A stretch of 64,000 bases of DNA, taken from Thermoanaerobaculales bacterium. Lineage in GTDB: Bacteria > Acidobacteriota > Thermoanaerobaculia > Thermoanaerobaculales > Sulfomarinibacteraceae. Positions 42,700-51,278 of this stretch are shown piece by piece. The notes beneath the pieces were generated by a model. The model was not told the DNA's origin, made no database searches, and saw nothing but the letters and a program-made list of their open reading frames with translations. A program made the position numbers and the translations under genes. The DNA lies in contig DAOPQC010000005.1 in assembly GCA_035358815.1 (NCBI GenBank), positions 124,001 to 188,000 on the forward strand, read 5' to 3'. How positions within the stretch are numbered: position 1 is the stretch's first letter; each line of letters begins with the position of its first letter.

Positions 42700-43663
42700 A
42701 CCGAAGCCGGCGGCGCCCGAGCTGACGGTGGTGGTCCCGGCGTTCAACGAGCAGGAGAGCGTGGGCCCGATGTACGAGCGGCTCGTGGCTGCCATCGGGG
42801 AGCGGGTGGACGGGCTGGAGGTGCTGTTCGTCGACGACGGCTCGCGCGACGCGACCTGGCAGCGGGTGCGCGAGCTGGCGGACCGCGATCCACGGGTGCG
42901 CGGCATTCGCTTCGCCCGCAACTTCGGCCACCAGGCGGCGCTGACCGCCGGGGTCGACGCCGCCGCCGGTCGCGCGGTGGTGATCATCGACGCCGACCTC
43001 CAGGATCCGCCGGAGGTGATCCCCGAGATGATCGCCCGCTGGCGCGAAGGCTACGAGGTGGTGTACGCCCAGCGCGAGCACCGCGAGGGCGAGACCGCGT
43101 TCAAGAAGGCGACCGCGGCGGTCTTCTACCGGCTGCTGCGGCGCATCACCAACGTCGAGATCCCGGTCGACACCGGCGACTTCCGGCTGATGGGGCCGCG
43201 CTCGGTGGCCGCCTTCCGGGCGCTGCCGGAGCGCAACCGCTTCATCCGCGGCCTCGTCTCCTGGATCGGCTTTCCGCAGGCCGCGGTGCGGTACCGGCGC
43301 GCCGCCCGCCACGCCGGCGAGACCAAGTACCCGCTGCGCAAGATGGTGCGGTTCGCGCTCGACGGCATCACCTCGTTCTCGTTCCTGCCGCTGCGGCTCG
43401 CCACCTGGCTCGGCTTCGCGGTGTCGGTGCTGTCGTTTCTCTACATCGTGGTCGTGATCGTCCTGAAGCTCGCCGGGATCAACTGGCCGGGCTACACCTC
43501 GATGATGGCCTCGATCCTGTTCCTGGGCGGGGTCCAGCTGGTGATGATCGGGCTGCTCGGCGAGTACGTGGCGCGGATCTTCGACGAGGTCAAGCGGCGG
43601 CCGCTCTACCTCGTGGGCGAGAGCACCGATGGAAGGGTGGGGGTGACGCCGCCCGAGCGCTGA
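42692..43663 (+). CDS. Polyprenyl-phosphate glycosyltransferase (GtrB/DPM1-like, GT2)
   Basis: 323 residues: a GT2 domain (about 10-235) with VVVPAFNEQESV, FVDDGSRDAT, RNFGHQAALTAGVDAAAG and the DADLQDPPEVI metal motif, then two C-terminal transmembrane helices (LATWLGFAVSVLSFLYIVVVIVL; SMMASILFLGGVQLVMIGLLGEYVARI), the GtrB/ArnC arrangement. It should transfer a sugar from a nucleotide sugar to polyprenyl phosphate on the cytoplasmic side. It overlaps the DUF2298 gene by 8 bp; GGAGG precedes the ATG. Confidence 0.93.
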   Translation: MAEPKPAAPELTVVVPAFNEQESVGPMYERLVAAIGERVDGLEVLFVDDGSRDATWQRVRELADRDPRVRGIRFARNFGHQAALTAGVDAAAGRAVVIIDADLQDPPEVIPEMIARWREGYEVVYAQREHREGETAFKKATAAVFYRLLRRITNVEIPVDTGDFRLMGPRSVAAFRALPERNRFIRGLVSWIGFPQAAVRYRRAARHAGETKYPLRKMVRFALDGITSFSFLPLRLATWLGFAVSVLSFLYIVVVIVLKLAGINWPGYTSMMASILFLGGVQLVMIGLLGEYVARIFDEVKRRPLYLVGESTDGRVGVTPPER

Positions 43664-43689
43664 GTTCCTTCCGCCGCCCGCCCGGGCAG

Positions 43690-43720
43690 TGAGGCGGTGG
43701 GGCAATGAGGCGGTGGGGCA
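43690..43720. repeat. Tandem duplication of TGAGGCGGTGGGGCA
   Basis: Two exact 15-bp copies (43690-43704 and 43706-43720) with one base between, just after the glycosyltransferase stop. Confidence 0.6.
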
Positions 43721-44107
43721 GCGAATCGAACCGCAAAGGCTCTAAGAACGCTAAGAAGTTCTGCCTGTCAATCGTTCTCGCGTGCGTGGCGCGTCTCCCA
43801 AAACACGCTGCGGCGACGTGCTCCCGCTGGAGCAAGGATTTGGATTGTGACGATGTTTCGCTCATCACAGTCCTTCCGACCTTTCAAATGGAATCAATCT
43901 GGCGTCAAGCCACTCGGCGGTTTTGTGAATGAGTTCCTCATCTCGGCTCTGGTCATCTGTGCGGTGATGCTCGGTGCTAGCGCGTGAGACTCTCCAGGTC
44001 AACCACAGACGGAACATGCCAATGAAGATCCATCGCCAACGGCTTCCTCGAGACATTCCTCATCGCCTGCCGAAACTCCTGACGTTCCGACCCCCGGAGA
44101 TCGGCGG

Positions 44108-44332
44108 TCAGACAATCCCCAACCTGACCTCGACGAGACAGCTGTCCCAGTCAGGTACATCATGACGATGACGATCCACGTTCAGTAACCGTGAGTGGCC
44201 TGACAACTCCCTGAAACGGACGCTCACGGTAATCTGCTTGCTCTCCGTCCACCAACTACCCTGGCACACGGTGCAGCGCACCGGCGTGTGGGCGAGCGGC
44301 AGCGTGCGGCTGACGGTGGTGCTGACGGACAT
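44108..44332 (-). CDS. Doubtful small ORF in the low-GC region
   Basis: 74 residues starting MSVSTTVSRTLPLAHTPVRC and containing CTVCQGSWWTESKQITVSVRF. No family recognised and no ribosome site seen. The composition is less biased than in shadow frames elsewhere, which is the only reason for listing it. It may be a fragment of a decayed gene. Confidence 0.2.
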   Translation of the reverse strand: MSVSTTVSRTLPLAHTPVRCTVCQGSWWTESKQITVSVRFRELSGHSRLLNVDRHRHDVPDWDSCLVEVRLGIV

Positions 44333-44395
44333 CAGGTTAGGCTCACCCGGAACAACGTCGTACGGAGGCAGCCCGGGTTGCCCTGACTGAGTTGT

Positions 44396-44401
44396 TATGA
44401 T
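44396..44401 (+). promoter_or_regulatory. -10 box TATGAT for the AbgT gene
   Basis: TATGAT about 50 nt before the GTG start; TTGCCC further upstream is too close (12 bp) to be a normal -35. Confidence 0.35.
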
Positions 44402-44403
44402 GA

Positions 44404-44444
44404 CCCCCTCGGCCGCGGGGCGACGGCCCCGCGCCGCGAGGGGG
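44404..44444 (+). promoter_or_regulatory. Leader hairpin covering the AbgT ribosome site
   Basis: CCCCCTCGGCCGCGGGGC (44404-44421) pairs with GCCCCGCGCCGCGAGGGGG (44426-44444) with one bulge. The 3' arm includes the GAGGGG ribosome-binding sequence ahead of the GTG at 44453, so the structure could block translation. If transcription starts near 44408 a few pairs at the base are lost, but the stem remains strong. Confidence 0.4.
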
Positions 44445-44452
44445 GGTGTCGA

Positions 44453-45991
44453 GTGGGAAAGGTCAGGGAGAAGGGGAAGAAGCGATCGCGCCTCCTGCGT
44501 GCGCTCGACCTCGTCGAGCGGGTGGGCAACGCGCTGCCGCACCCGGCGACCATCTTTGGCATTCTGGCGTTGCTGGTGGCCGTGGCCTCGGCGATCGCGG
44601 CGTGGGTCGGGGTCGACGCCATCCACCCCGGCACCGGCGAAACGGTCGCGGTCCGCAACCTGCTGTCGGGGGCCGGGATCCGCTGGATGTTCGAGGAGGT
44701 CGACGCGAACTTCGTCGGCTTTCCCCCGCTCGGGCTGGTCCTGGTGGCGATGATCGGCATCGGCGTCGCCGAAGGGTCCGGCTTGCTGACCGTGATGATC
44801 CGCGCCCTGGTGCTCAAGGCGCCGCGGCGGCTGATCACGGGCTCGGTGGTGATGGCCGGGGTGCTGTCCCACGTGGCGTCGGAGGCCGGCTACGTGATCC
44901 TCATCCCGCTCGGGGCGTCGATCTTCCTCGCCCTCGGCCGGCACCCGCTGGCCGGGCTCGCCGCGGCCTTCGCCGGCGTCAGCGCCGGCTTCGGCGCCAA
45001 CTTCCTGATCGCGAGCGTCGATCCGGTGCTGGCCGGGCTCACCGAGAGCGCCGCCCGCATCCTCGATCCCTCCATCGCCATCAGCCCGGCGGTCAACCTC
45101 TACTTCATGGTGGCGTCGGCGGTGGTGATCGTGCTGCTCGGGACATGGGTGACGGAGCGGCTGGTGGAGCCGCGTCTCGGCAGCTACGGCGGTCCGGCGC
45201 CGCGGCAGGAGATCAACGACCTGACCCGGCAGGAGAAGCGGGGGCTGGCGGCGGCCGGCCTGTCGGTGCTGGTCCTGGGCGCGGTGTTCCTGCTGGCGGT
45301 GGTGCCGGAGGGCGGCCTGCTCCGTCACCCAGGCGAGAGCGTGCTGCACTCCGCATTCTTCCGCGGCCTCATCACCGCGATCATGCTGGTCTTCCTGGTG
45401 CCCGGGCTGGTCTACGGCGTCGTGGTCGGCACGATCCGCAGCGACAAGGACGTCGTCAAGCAGATGATCGGCTCCATGGGCACGATGGCGACCTACATCG
45501 TGCTGGTCTTCTTCGCGGCCCAGTTCGTCGCCTGGTTCGGGCACTCGAACATGGGCCTGGTGATCGCCATCCGCGGTGCAGAGACGCTCAAGAGCGTCGG
45601 CCTGACCGGCATCCTGCTGATGGTCGCGTTCGTCGCGATGAGCGCGTTCATCAACCTGTTCATGGGCTCGGCGTCGGCCAAGTGGGCGATCATGGCGCCG
45701 GTGTTCGTGCCCATGTTCATGCTGCTCGGCCTCCACCCGGGGCTGACCCAGGCGGTGTTCCGGATCGGCGACTCGATCACCAACGTGGTGACGCCGATGA
45801 TGTCGTACTTCGCGCTCATCGTCGCCTTTGCCGAGAAGTACGACGAGGACTACGGGATGGGCACCATCATCTCGGCCATGCTGCCCTACACCCTGGTCTT
45901 CGGCGTCGCCTGGACCGGGCTGCTGGTGGTGTGGATGCTGCTCGGCCTGCCGGTGGGCCCGGACGGCCCGCTCCAGTACGCCCTGCCGTGA
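44453..45991 (+). CDS. AbgT-family transporter
   Basis: 512-residue polytopic membrane protein of the AbgT family (p-aminobenzoyl-glutamate uptake or sulfonamide/antimetabolite export). Signatures: ERVGNALPHPATIFGILALLV, MIGIGVAEGSGLLTVMIRALV, SVVMAGVLSHVASEAGYVILIPLGA, GFGANFLIASVDPVLAG, and INLFMGSASAKWAIMAPVFVPMFMLLG...FRIGDSITNVVTPMMSYFALI. Start is a GTG with AGGGGGG upstream, within a hairpin. It converges with the RND gene. Confidence 0.92.
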   Translation: MGKVREKGKKRSRLLRALDLVERVGNALPHPATIFGILALLVAVASAIAAWVGVDAIHPGTGETVAVRNLLSGAGIRWMFEEVDANFVGFPPLGLVLVAMIGIGVAEGSGLLTVMIRALVLKAPRRLITGSVVMAGVLSHVASEAGYVILIPLGASIFLALGRHPLAGLAAAFAGVSAGFGANFLIASVDPVLAGLTESAARILDPSIAISPAVNLYFMVASAVVIVLLGTWVTERLVEPRLGSYGGPAPRQEINDLTRQEKRGLAAAGLSVLVLGAVFLLAVVPEGGLLRHPGESVLHSAFFRGLITAIMLVFLVPGLVYGVVVGTIRSDKDVVKQMIGSMGTMATYIVLVFFAAQFVAWFGHSNMGLVIAIRGAETLKSVGLTGILLMVAFVAMSAFINLFMGSASAKWAIMAPVFVPMFMLLGLHPGLTQAVFRIGDSITNVVTPMMSYFALIVAFAEKYDEDYGMGTIISAMLPYTLVFGVAWTGLLVVWMLLGLPVGPDGPLQYALP

Positions 45992-46054
45992 TGGGTACGG
46001 AGCAGCGACGTCGAGCCCTGAGGGCATTCCGCTCGAAGGTCCAACCGCTCCAGT

Positions 46055-46147
46055 CCGCTTCCGCGCCCGCTTCCGCATCCGCGCCCGAAGCGGCGATCCG
46101 ACGCTTGAGCAGCGTCCGAAGGAGAGCGGAAGCGGGCTCGGAAGCGG
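46055..46147. repeat. Long inverted repeat (22-bp arms) between convergent genes
   Basis: Arms 46055-46076 and 46126-46147 are complementary at 21 of 22 positions (CCGCTTCCG[C/A]GCCCGCTTCC...). The right arm lies in the dispersed family with core GAGAGCGGAAG (46122-46132). It sits between the ends of abgT and the RND gene and could act as a bidirectional terminator. Confidence 0.6.
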
Positions 46148-46157
46148 TAGGGAAGGT

Positions 46158-49100
46158 CTACCCGTCTCTCTCGCGAAGCAGCCGGCGGCCGAGCCGCTCC
46201 GCGAGGTTGTTCAGAGCCAGGTAGAGGCACGGCAGGACCAGCAGCGTGAGCGCCGTCGAGGCCAGCAGGCCGCCGATCACCGCGACTGCGAGCGGCGCCA
46301 TCAGCTCGCCGCCCTCGGCCGGGTTGAGAGCGAGCGGCAGCATCCCGATCACCGTCGTGCTGACCGTCATCAGGATCGGGCGCACCCGCAGCGGAGCGGC
46401 CTCGACGATCGCATCGAACCGCGGCACCTCGCCGCCGCGGCGGCGGATCTCGATGTACTCGACGAGCAGGATGCCGTTGTTGACCACGATCCCGGCGAGC
46501 AGGATCAGCCCGAGCATGACCGGGGCCGAGATCGGCAGTCCGGAGACGAGCAAGCCGCCAACCACCCCGACCACCGCGAGCGGGATCGCGACCATGATCA
46601 CCAGGGGGTCGACCAGCGACTCGTACTGCACCGCCATCACTGCGAAGACCATGAAGATCGCCAGCGCGATCGCCCCGAGCAGCAGGCGCTGATTGCCGCG
46701 GATCGCCTCGTCCTGGCCGCCCAGCGCCATCCGGTAGCCCTCCGGCAGAGCGTAACCGCCGAGGTCGCGGCGGACCGCCGCGGTCGCCTCGCCCACCGAC
46801 CAGCGCTCGGGCAGCACCGAGGCCGTGACCCGGACCAGGCGGTTCTGGTTCTCGCGCTCGATGGAACGGGGCGCGACCCCCTCGCGGACCGTCGCCACGT
46901 CGCGCAGCCGCAGCGGCGCGCCGCTCGCCGGAAACAGCGGCACCGCCGCCAGGTCGGCGGCGGTCTGGACCGCGGCTCGCGCGAAGCGGACACGGATGTC
47001 GATCTCGCGGTCGCCGTCGGTCAGCTTGGTGGGAACCGAACCGCCGACCGCGGTGCGCACGGTGCGGCCGACCTCGCCCACATCGAGACCGAGGTCGGCG
47101 GCGCGCCGGCGGTCGAGCTCGACCCGGACCTCGGGACCCGTCTCCTCGTACGAGCTCTCGACCGCGGTCAGGCCGGGCATCGCGGCCAGCCGGTCGGTGA
47201 TCTCGAGACCGATCCGCTGCAGGATGTCGAGGTCGTCTCCGAAGACCTTCACCTCGATGTCCTCGGTGCCGGTGGAGGTGCGCAGTCCCCTGATCCGGGG
47301 CGGGCGCAGGTAGACCTCGGCGTCGGCAAGCTCGGGCAGGCGGTCGAGGGTGGCGCGAGCGAGCTCGATCCAGGCGGTCGCGCTCATGCCGCGGACGCGT
47401 CGCGGCTCGAGCTCGACGTTGAGGGAGAAGCGGGTGGGGTTGAAGGACGCGCCGCGCCCGCCCACCCAGCCCCCGGCCGAGGAGAACACGTGCACCACCT
47501 TGGGGACGCCGAGCACCGCCCGCTCCGCCGACTGGCAGGCGAGGTCGGTCACCTCGGCTGGCGTCTCGGGCGGCATGACGACCCAGGCGGTGACCCGGCC
47601 GTCGTCGACCGGGGGCAGGAACTCGCTGCCCAGCCGGGTGGCGAGCACGAGGCTGGCGAGGCAGGCCGCCAGCGCGACCAGGATGACCGGGCCGCGGCGG
47701 CGCAGCAGCCGGGGCAACAGCCCTCGATAGAGCCCCTCGAGGAGCTCGACCGCGCGCGGCACTGCCATCAGCAGCCGCGAGCGGGCGGCCTGGCCGCCGC
47801 GAAGCCGCGACAGCTGGGCTGACAGCATGGGCACCAGGGTCAGCGCGACCACCAGCGACGTCAGGATCGCGAACGAGATGGTGGCGAGGAGCTCGTTGAA
47901 GAGGAGGGCCGTCAGGCCTCCCATGAGGAAGAAGGGCAGCACCGCGGCGATGTTGGTCAGGGTCGAGGCGGTGACCGCCGACGCCACCTCGCCGGCGCCC
48001 TCGTGGGCCGCCGCGACCGGGTCCTCGCTTGCCCGCTGGTGGCGGTCGATGTTCTCGAGCATGACGATGGCGTTGTCCACGAGCATGCCGATGCCGAGCG
48101 CCAGGCCACCGAGCGACATGATGTTGAGGGTCAGGTCGGCGGTGCCCATCAGCGCGACGCAGCCGAGGATCGCGATCGGGATCGAGGTCCCGATGACCAG
48201 CGTGCGCCGGAACGAGCGCAGAAACAGGAAGACCACGACCATCGCGAGGCCGCCGCCGGCGAGGGCGGCGCTCGCCACCCCGTTGACCGCGGCGCGCACG
48301 TAGAACGCCTGGTCCTGGATCAGCTGGGTGGCGACGTCGGGCGGGAAGAAGCCCTCGCCCCGCAACCGGTCGAGCACGCTCAGGCACGAGTCGACGACCT
48401 GCACGGTGTTCGAGTCGGGCTGCTTGGTGACCGCCACCATGACCGCGGGCGTCCGGTCCATGCGGGTGTAGACCCGGTCGTCGGCGTAGGTGTCCTCGAC
48501 GGCGGCCACGTCGGCGACCGAGATGTCCCCGCCGCGGGGCAGCGGCAGGCGGACTCGACGGATGTCGTCGACGCTCCGAAACTTGCCCTTGGTCTTGGAG
48601 AGCAGCTCGCGGCCGCGGGAGCGCAGGCGGCCGGCGGAGATGTCCTGGTTCTCCTCGCGCAGACGGCCGAGCACCTCGGAGACCGTGAGCCCGTACGAGC
48701 GCAGGCGGTCGGGATCGATCACGACCTGGACCTCGCGGTCGAGGCCGCCGAGGACATCGACCGACGCGACGCCGGCAACCGTGAGCAGCTGCTTCGCCAG
48801 CTGATCCTCGCACCAGCGCTTGATCCAGGCCTGGTCGCGGCTCGGGGAGTAGACGGCGAACTGGAGGACCGGGATCTGCGACGGGTCGATCTTGAAGATG
48901 ACCGGCGGGTCGGCCTCCTCGGGGAGCGATCCACGGGCCTGGTCGAGCTTGGTGGAGGCGTCGCGCAGCGCCAGATCGACGTCGGTGCCGTACGCGAAGT
49001 GGAGCTCGACGTGGGTCCGCCCCTCGTCGGAGGAGGAGGTGATGAGGATGGCGTCCTCGGTGGTGGCCAGCCGCGGCTCGAGCACCTTGGCCACGGTCTG

Positions 49101-49307
49101 CTCCATGACCTCGGGGTCGACCTCCGGGTTGCTCACGCTCGCCATGACCTCCGGGTAGACGATCCTGGGCAGGAGGTCGACGGCCAGGCGGCCGATCATC
49201 GACGCGCCGAGGACGCAGATCGCGATCGAGACGATGGTGGTCCCGACCGGACGGGTGATCGCCCAGTGGACGATGCCGCGCCGGCTGCCCGGCTCGATGC
49301 GCCTCAT
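46158..49307 (-). CDS. RND-family efflux transporter (AcrB/CusA superfamily)
   Basis: 1049 residues, normal for RND pumps. N-terminal WAITRPVGTTIVSIAICVLGASMIGRLAVDLLP is the first helix; twelve helices and two large periplasmic loops follow, with the usual internal duplication. GIGMLVDNAIVMLENIDRH matches the GM.VDNAIV motif of helix 4, whose aspartate takes part in proton relay, and RVRPILMTVSTTVIGMLPLAL and LAGIVVNNGILLVEYIE are standard second-half motifs. The start overlaps the adaptor stop as ATGA. No outer-membrane channel gene is adjacent. Substrate unknown. Confidence 0.93.
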   Translation of the reverse strand: MRRIEPGSRRGIVHWAITRPVGTTIVSIAICVLGASMIGRLAVDLLPRIVYPEVMASVSNPEVDPEVMEQTVAKVLEPRLATTEDAILITSSSDEGRTHVELHFAYGTDVDLALRDASTKLDQARGSLPEEADPPVIFKIDPSQIPVLQFAVYSPSRDQAWIKRWCEDQLAKQLLTVAGVASVDVLGGLDREVQVVIDPDRLRSYGLTVSEVLGRLREENQDISAGRLRSRGRELLSKTKGKFRSVDDIRRVRLPLPRGGDISVADVAAVEDTYADDRVYTRMDRTPAVMVAVTKQPDSNTVQVVDSCLSVLDRLRGEGFFPPDVATQLIQDQAFYVRAAVNGVASAALAGGGLAMVVVFLFLRSFRRTLVIGTSIPIAILGCVALMGTADLTLNIMSLGGLALGIGMLVDNAIVMLENIDRHQRASEDPVAAAHEGAGEVASAVTASTLTNIAAVLPFFLMGGLTALLFNELLATISFAILTSLVVALTLVPMLSAQLSRLRGGQAARSRLLMAVPRAVELLEGLYRGLLPRLLRRRGPVILVALAACLASLVLATRLGSEFLPPVDDGRVTAWVVMPPETPAEVTDLACQSAERAVLGVPKVVHVFSSAGGWVGGRGASFNPTRFSLNVELEPRRVRGMSATAWIELARATLDRLPELADAEVYLRPPRIRGLRTSTGTEDIEVKVFGDDLDILQRIGLEITDRLAAMPGLTAVESSYEETGPEVRVELDRRRAADLGLDVGEVGRTVRTAVGGSVPTKLTDGDREIDIRVRFARAAVQTAADLAAVPLFPASGAPLRLRDVATVREGVAPRSIERENQNRLVRVTASVLPERWSVGEATAAVRRDLGGYALPEGYRMALGGQDEAIRGNQRLLLGAIALAIFMVFAVMAVQYESLVDPLVIMVAIPLAVVGVVGGLLVSGLPISAPVMLGLILLAGIVVNNGILLVEYIEIRRRGGEVPRFDAIVEAAPLRVRPILMTVSTTVIGMLPLALNPAEGGELMAPLAVAVIGGLLASTALTLLVLPCLYLALNNLAERLGRRLLRERDG

Positions 49308-50350
49308 CCAGGCTCTCCCGCGGCGCCGACGACCGCCACCGGCGCTCCCTCCCGGACCTTGGCCATGCCACTCACCACGACCTGGTCGCCGGGCGCGAGG
49401 CCCCGGCTGATCACGGCGCGGCCGTCGATCCGCAACCCCACCTCGACCGGCCGCATCGCGGCCACTCCGTCGCGGACCAGCCACACGAAGCTCGCGGCCT
49501 CGGCGCCGCGCAGGACGGCGTCCTCGGGGACCAGGAGGGCAGCCGGCATCGTCTCCAGCACGAGGTGGGCGCGGGCCAGGAAGCCGAGCCGGACGGTCGG
49601 CGGCGCCTCCGCGATCTTCAGCTCCACGGTGACCTGGCGCGAGGCGCTGTCGGCCGCCGGATAGATGCGGGCGATGCGGCCCTGGAGGCGGAGCTCGGGG
49701 AGGGCGTCGACGGTGATGTCGGCGAGGTCGCCTTCGGCGAGCCGGACGACCTCGAGCTCGGACACCGGGACCCTGAGCAGCAGCCCGTCGCCGGCGGCGA
49801 GCTCGAGCAGCGGTGCGCGCGGCGACGCGAGGTCGCCGACCTCGACGTGGCGGGCGGTGACCACACCGCTGACGGGCGCCTGGATCCGGGTGAACGACAG
49901 CCGGGTCTGCAGCGCCTCGAGCTGCGCCTCGGCGATCCGGTTCGCGGCCAGCGCGGCGTCCACGTCCTGCTCGGCCATCACCCCCTCGGCTCGCAGCTTC
50001 TCGACGCGTTGCCAGCGGGCGCGGGCCTCATCGAGGGCGGCCTCGGCCTGGGTGAGCTCCGCCCTGAGCTGCCGGTCGTCGAGCTCGACCACGACCTGTC
50101 GCGACCGCACCCGGTCACCCTCGCGCACGGCGACGGCCGTGACCAGGCCCTCCTCCTGGGAGGCGACGAGGACCCGCGCCACGGGCTCCAGGGTGCCGAC
50201 GGCGGTGGTGACGCTGCGCGCCGGCTCGGGCGCGACCCGGATGGTGACGACCTCCGGGAGCGGGGGGGCGCCGGCAACCGGCTGGGCGGCGCGCTGGCAG
50301 CCCGCGAGCGCGGCGAGCGAGAGGATCACGGCGGCCATCATCCGGTGCAC
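49304..50350 (-). CDS. RND membrane-fusion (adaptor) lipoprotein
   Basis: 348 residues. The GTG at 50350 gives VHRMMAAVILSLAALAGC, a lipoprotein signal with the lipobox LAGC (Cys18). The rest is an HlyD/AcrA-type adaptor: VTTAVGTLEPVARVLVASQEEGLVTAVAVREGDRVRSRQVVVELD (lipoyl half), a helical hairpin (AELTQAEAALDEARARWQRVEKL...QLEALQTRL), then FTRIQAPVSGVVTARHVEVGDL and beta-barrel segments. GGAGG lies 10 nt before the GTG. Upstream in-frame starts exist but fall at or before the TATCAT -10. Confidence 0.92.
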   Translation of the reverse strand: MHRMMAAVILSLAALAGCQRAAQPVAGAPPLPEVVTIRVAPEPARSVTTAVGTLEPVARVLVASQEEGLVTAVAVREGDRVRSRQVVVELDDRQLRAELTQAEAALDEARARWQRVEKLRAEGVMAEQDVDAALAANRIAEAQLEALQTRLSFTRIQAPVSGVVTARHVEVGDLASPRAPLLELAAGDGLLLRVPVSELEVVRLAEGDLADITVDALPELRLQGRIARIYPAADSASRQVTVELKIAEAPPTVRLGFLARAHLVLETMPAALLVPEDAVLRGAEAASFVWLVRDGVAAMRPVEVGLRIDGRAVISRGLAPGDQVVVSGMAKVREGAPVAVVGAAGEPG

Positions 50351-50375
50351 GGCAGGCAAGCCTCCAAACCCGGTC

Positions 50376-50381
50376 ATGATA
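50376..50381 (-). promoter_or_regulatory. -10 box TATCAT for the RND operon
   Basis: The minus strand reads GGTATCATGA, 25 nt before the GTG start; the leader of about 19 nt carries GGAGG. Confidence 0.45.
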
Positions 50382-50471
50382 CCGAACTGCGGACGTGATG
50401 GCGGCCTTCCCGGGAAGGCCGGCCGGCGGGAGTTGACGAGCATGGGGAGCACCCAGCCGAGCGGCGATCCG

Positions 50472-51095
50472 TCACGGAAGCTGCGGGCCCGGTCGGACGG
50501 CGCCGCTCGCGCCGCCCTGGCGTCGCACGCGCTCCATGACCAGCTCCTCGACCTCGGCCCAGGAGTCGGCTCGCGGCGGCGCCACGGCGCGGTTGGTCGA
50601 GTTGGAGAACACAATCGTGTCGTGACCGCCGGCGCGGAGCCGCTCGACGTTCAGCGGTGAGTCCTCGACGTAGAGGTCGGCGCCGACCGCCGCCTTCTCC
50701 TTCATGAAGCAGAGGTCCCAGTACGGGAAGTCGTAGCGGTCGAGCCACTCGATGGTCTGCCGGATCGCGGTCTCGTGGAAGTACTTGATGAAGAGCCGGT
50801 GGGTGATGATGCGGATCCGGACGTCCCGGTTCGACAACCGGCGCAGGACCACCGAGGCGCCGTGGATCGGCCGCAGCTGGGCGAACAGGTCACGCTGGGT
50901 GACCGCGAAGCGGTGGAGGGCCGCGTAGCCGCCGGCGGGCTCCAGGTTCCACTCGTGGAGGCCGTAGGAGACTTCGGGGATCAGGGTGTCGAGCGGCACC
51001 TCCAACCACTCGGCCGCGATCTCGCGCAGGCCGCCGAAGAAGTCGGCGCAAACGCCGTCGAGGTCGACTCCGAGCACGAACCTGTCGGGTGCCAT
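50472..51095 (-). CDS. HAD-family 5'(3')-deoxyribonucleotidase-like protein
   Basis: 207 residues. The HAD nucleophile motif is LGVDLDGVCADFFGGL (motif I DxDG, D11/D13 region), motif II is in IRIITHR, and the C-terminal acidic motif is LYVEDSPLNVERL. This resembles the NT5C group, which removes phosphate from deoxynucleotides; the exact substrate is an inference. The ATG at 51095 has a near-consensus ribosome site, AGAAGGAGGT. The C-terminal about 15 residues are disordered. It lies upstream of the RND operon on the same strand with a 121-bp gap. Confidence 0.8.
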   Translation of the reverse strand: MAPDRFVLGVDLDGVCADFFGGLREIAAEWLEVPLDTLIPEVSYGLHEWNLEPAGGYAALHRFAVTQRDLFAQLRPIHGASVVLRRLSNRDVRIRIITHRLFIKYFHETAIRQTIEWLDRYDFPYWDLCFMKEKAAVGADLYVEDSPLNVERLRAGGHDTIVFSNSTNRAVAPPRADSWAEVEELVMERVRRQGGASGAVRPGPQLP

Positions 51096-51278
51096 CGCGG
51101 ACCTCCTTCTCGGCGGCATCGGGAGTCGGCGCAAGCGCCGCGCCGAGCCTGTCACCGTGGGGGAGAGAGCTGCCGGGCGGAATGTACCGTGGGCCGGTCA
51201 GCGGAGCAAGCCCCGGCTCGAGCGATTCGCGTCAGAACGCTGGGCCCCGGGTGGGCCTCGGCCCCCGGGTCCCCGCCC

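Larger units (their letters stand above)
43664..44452. other. 789-bp lower-GC gene-poor region
   Basis: Counted lines are near 53-55% GC (43741-43800: 33 of 60; 43861-43920: 32 of 60) against about 70% in neighbouring genes. Short frames occur (for example a 74-codon minus-strand frame at 44108-44332) but none is convincing. The stretch begins with a 15-bp tandem repeat and ends with the AbgT promoter and leader hairpin. It may be the remnant of a transferred or decayed gene. Confidence 0.5.

Noticed and set aside
43715..43735. tRNA T-loop-like string (GGTTCGATTCGC on the minus strand)
   Set aside because: The flanking bases do not form the 5-bp T stem, and no anticodon or acceptor stem can be drawn around it.
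45886..49371. 1161-codon alternative minus frame over the RND gene
   Set aside because: Arg/Pro-rich shadow; the other minus frame gives a full-length RND transporter with all motifs.
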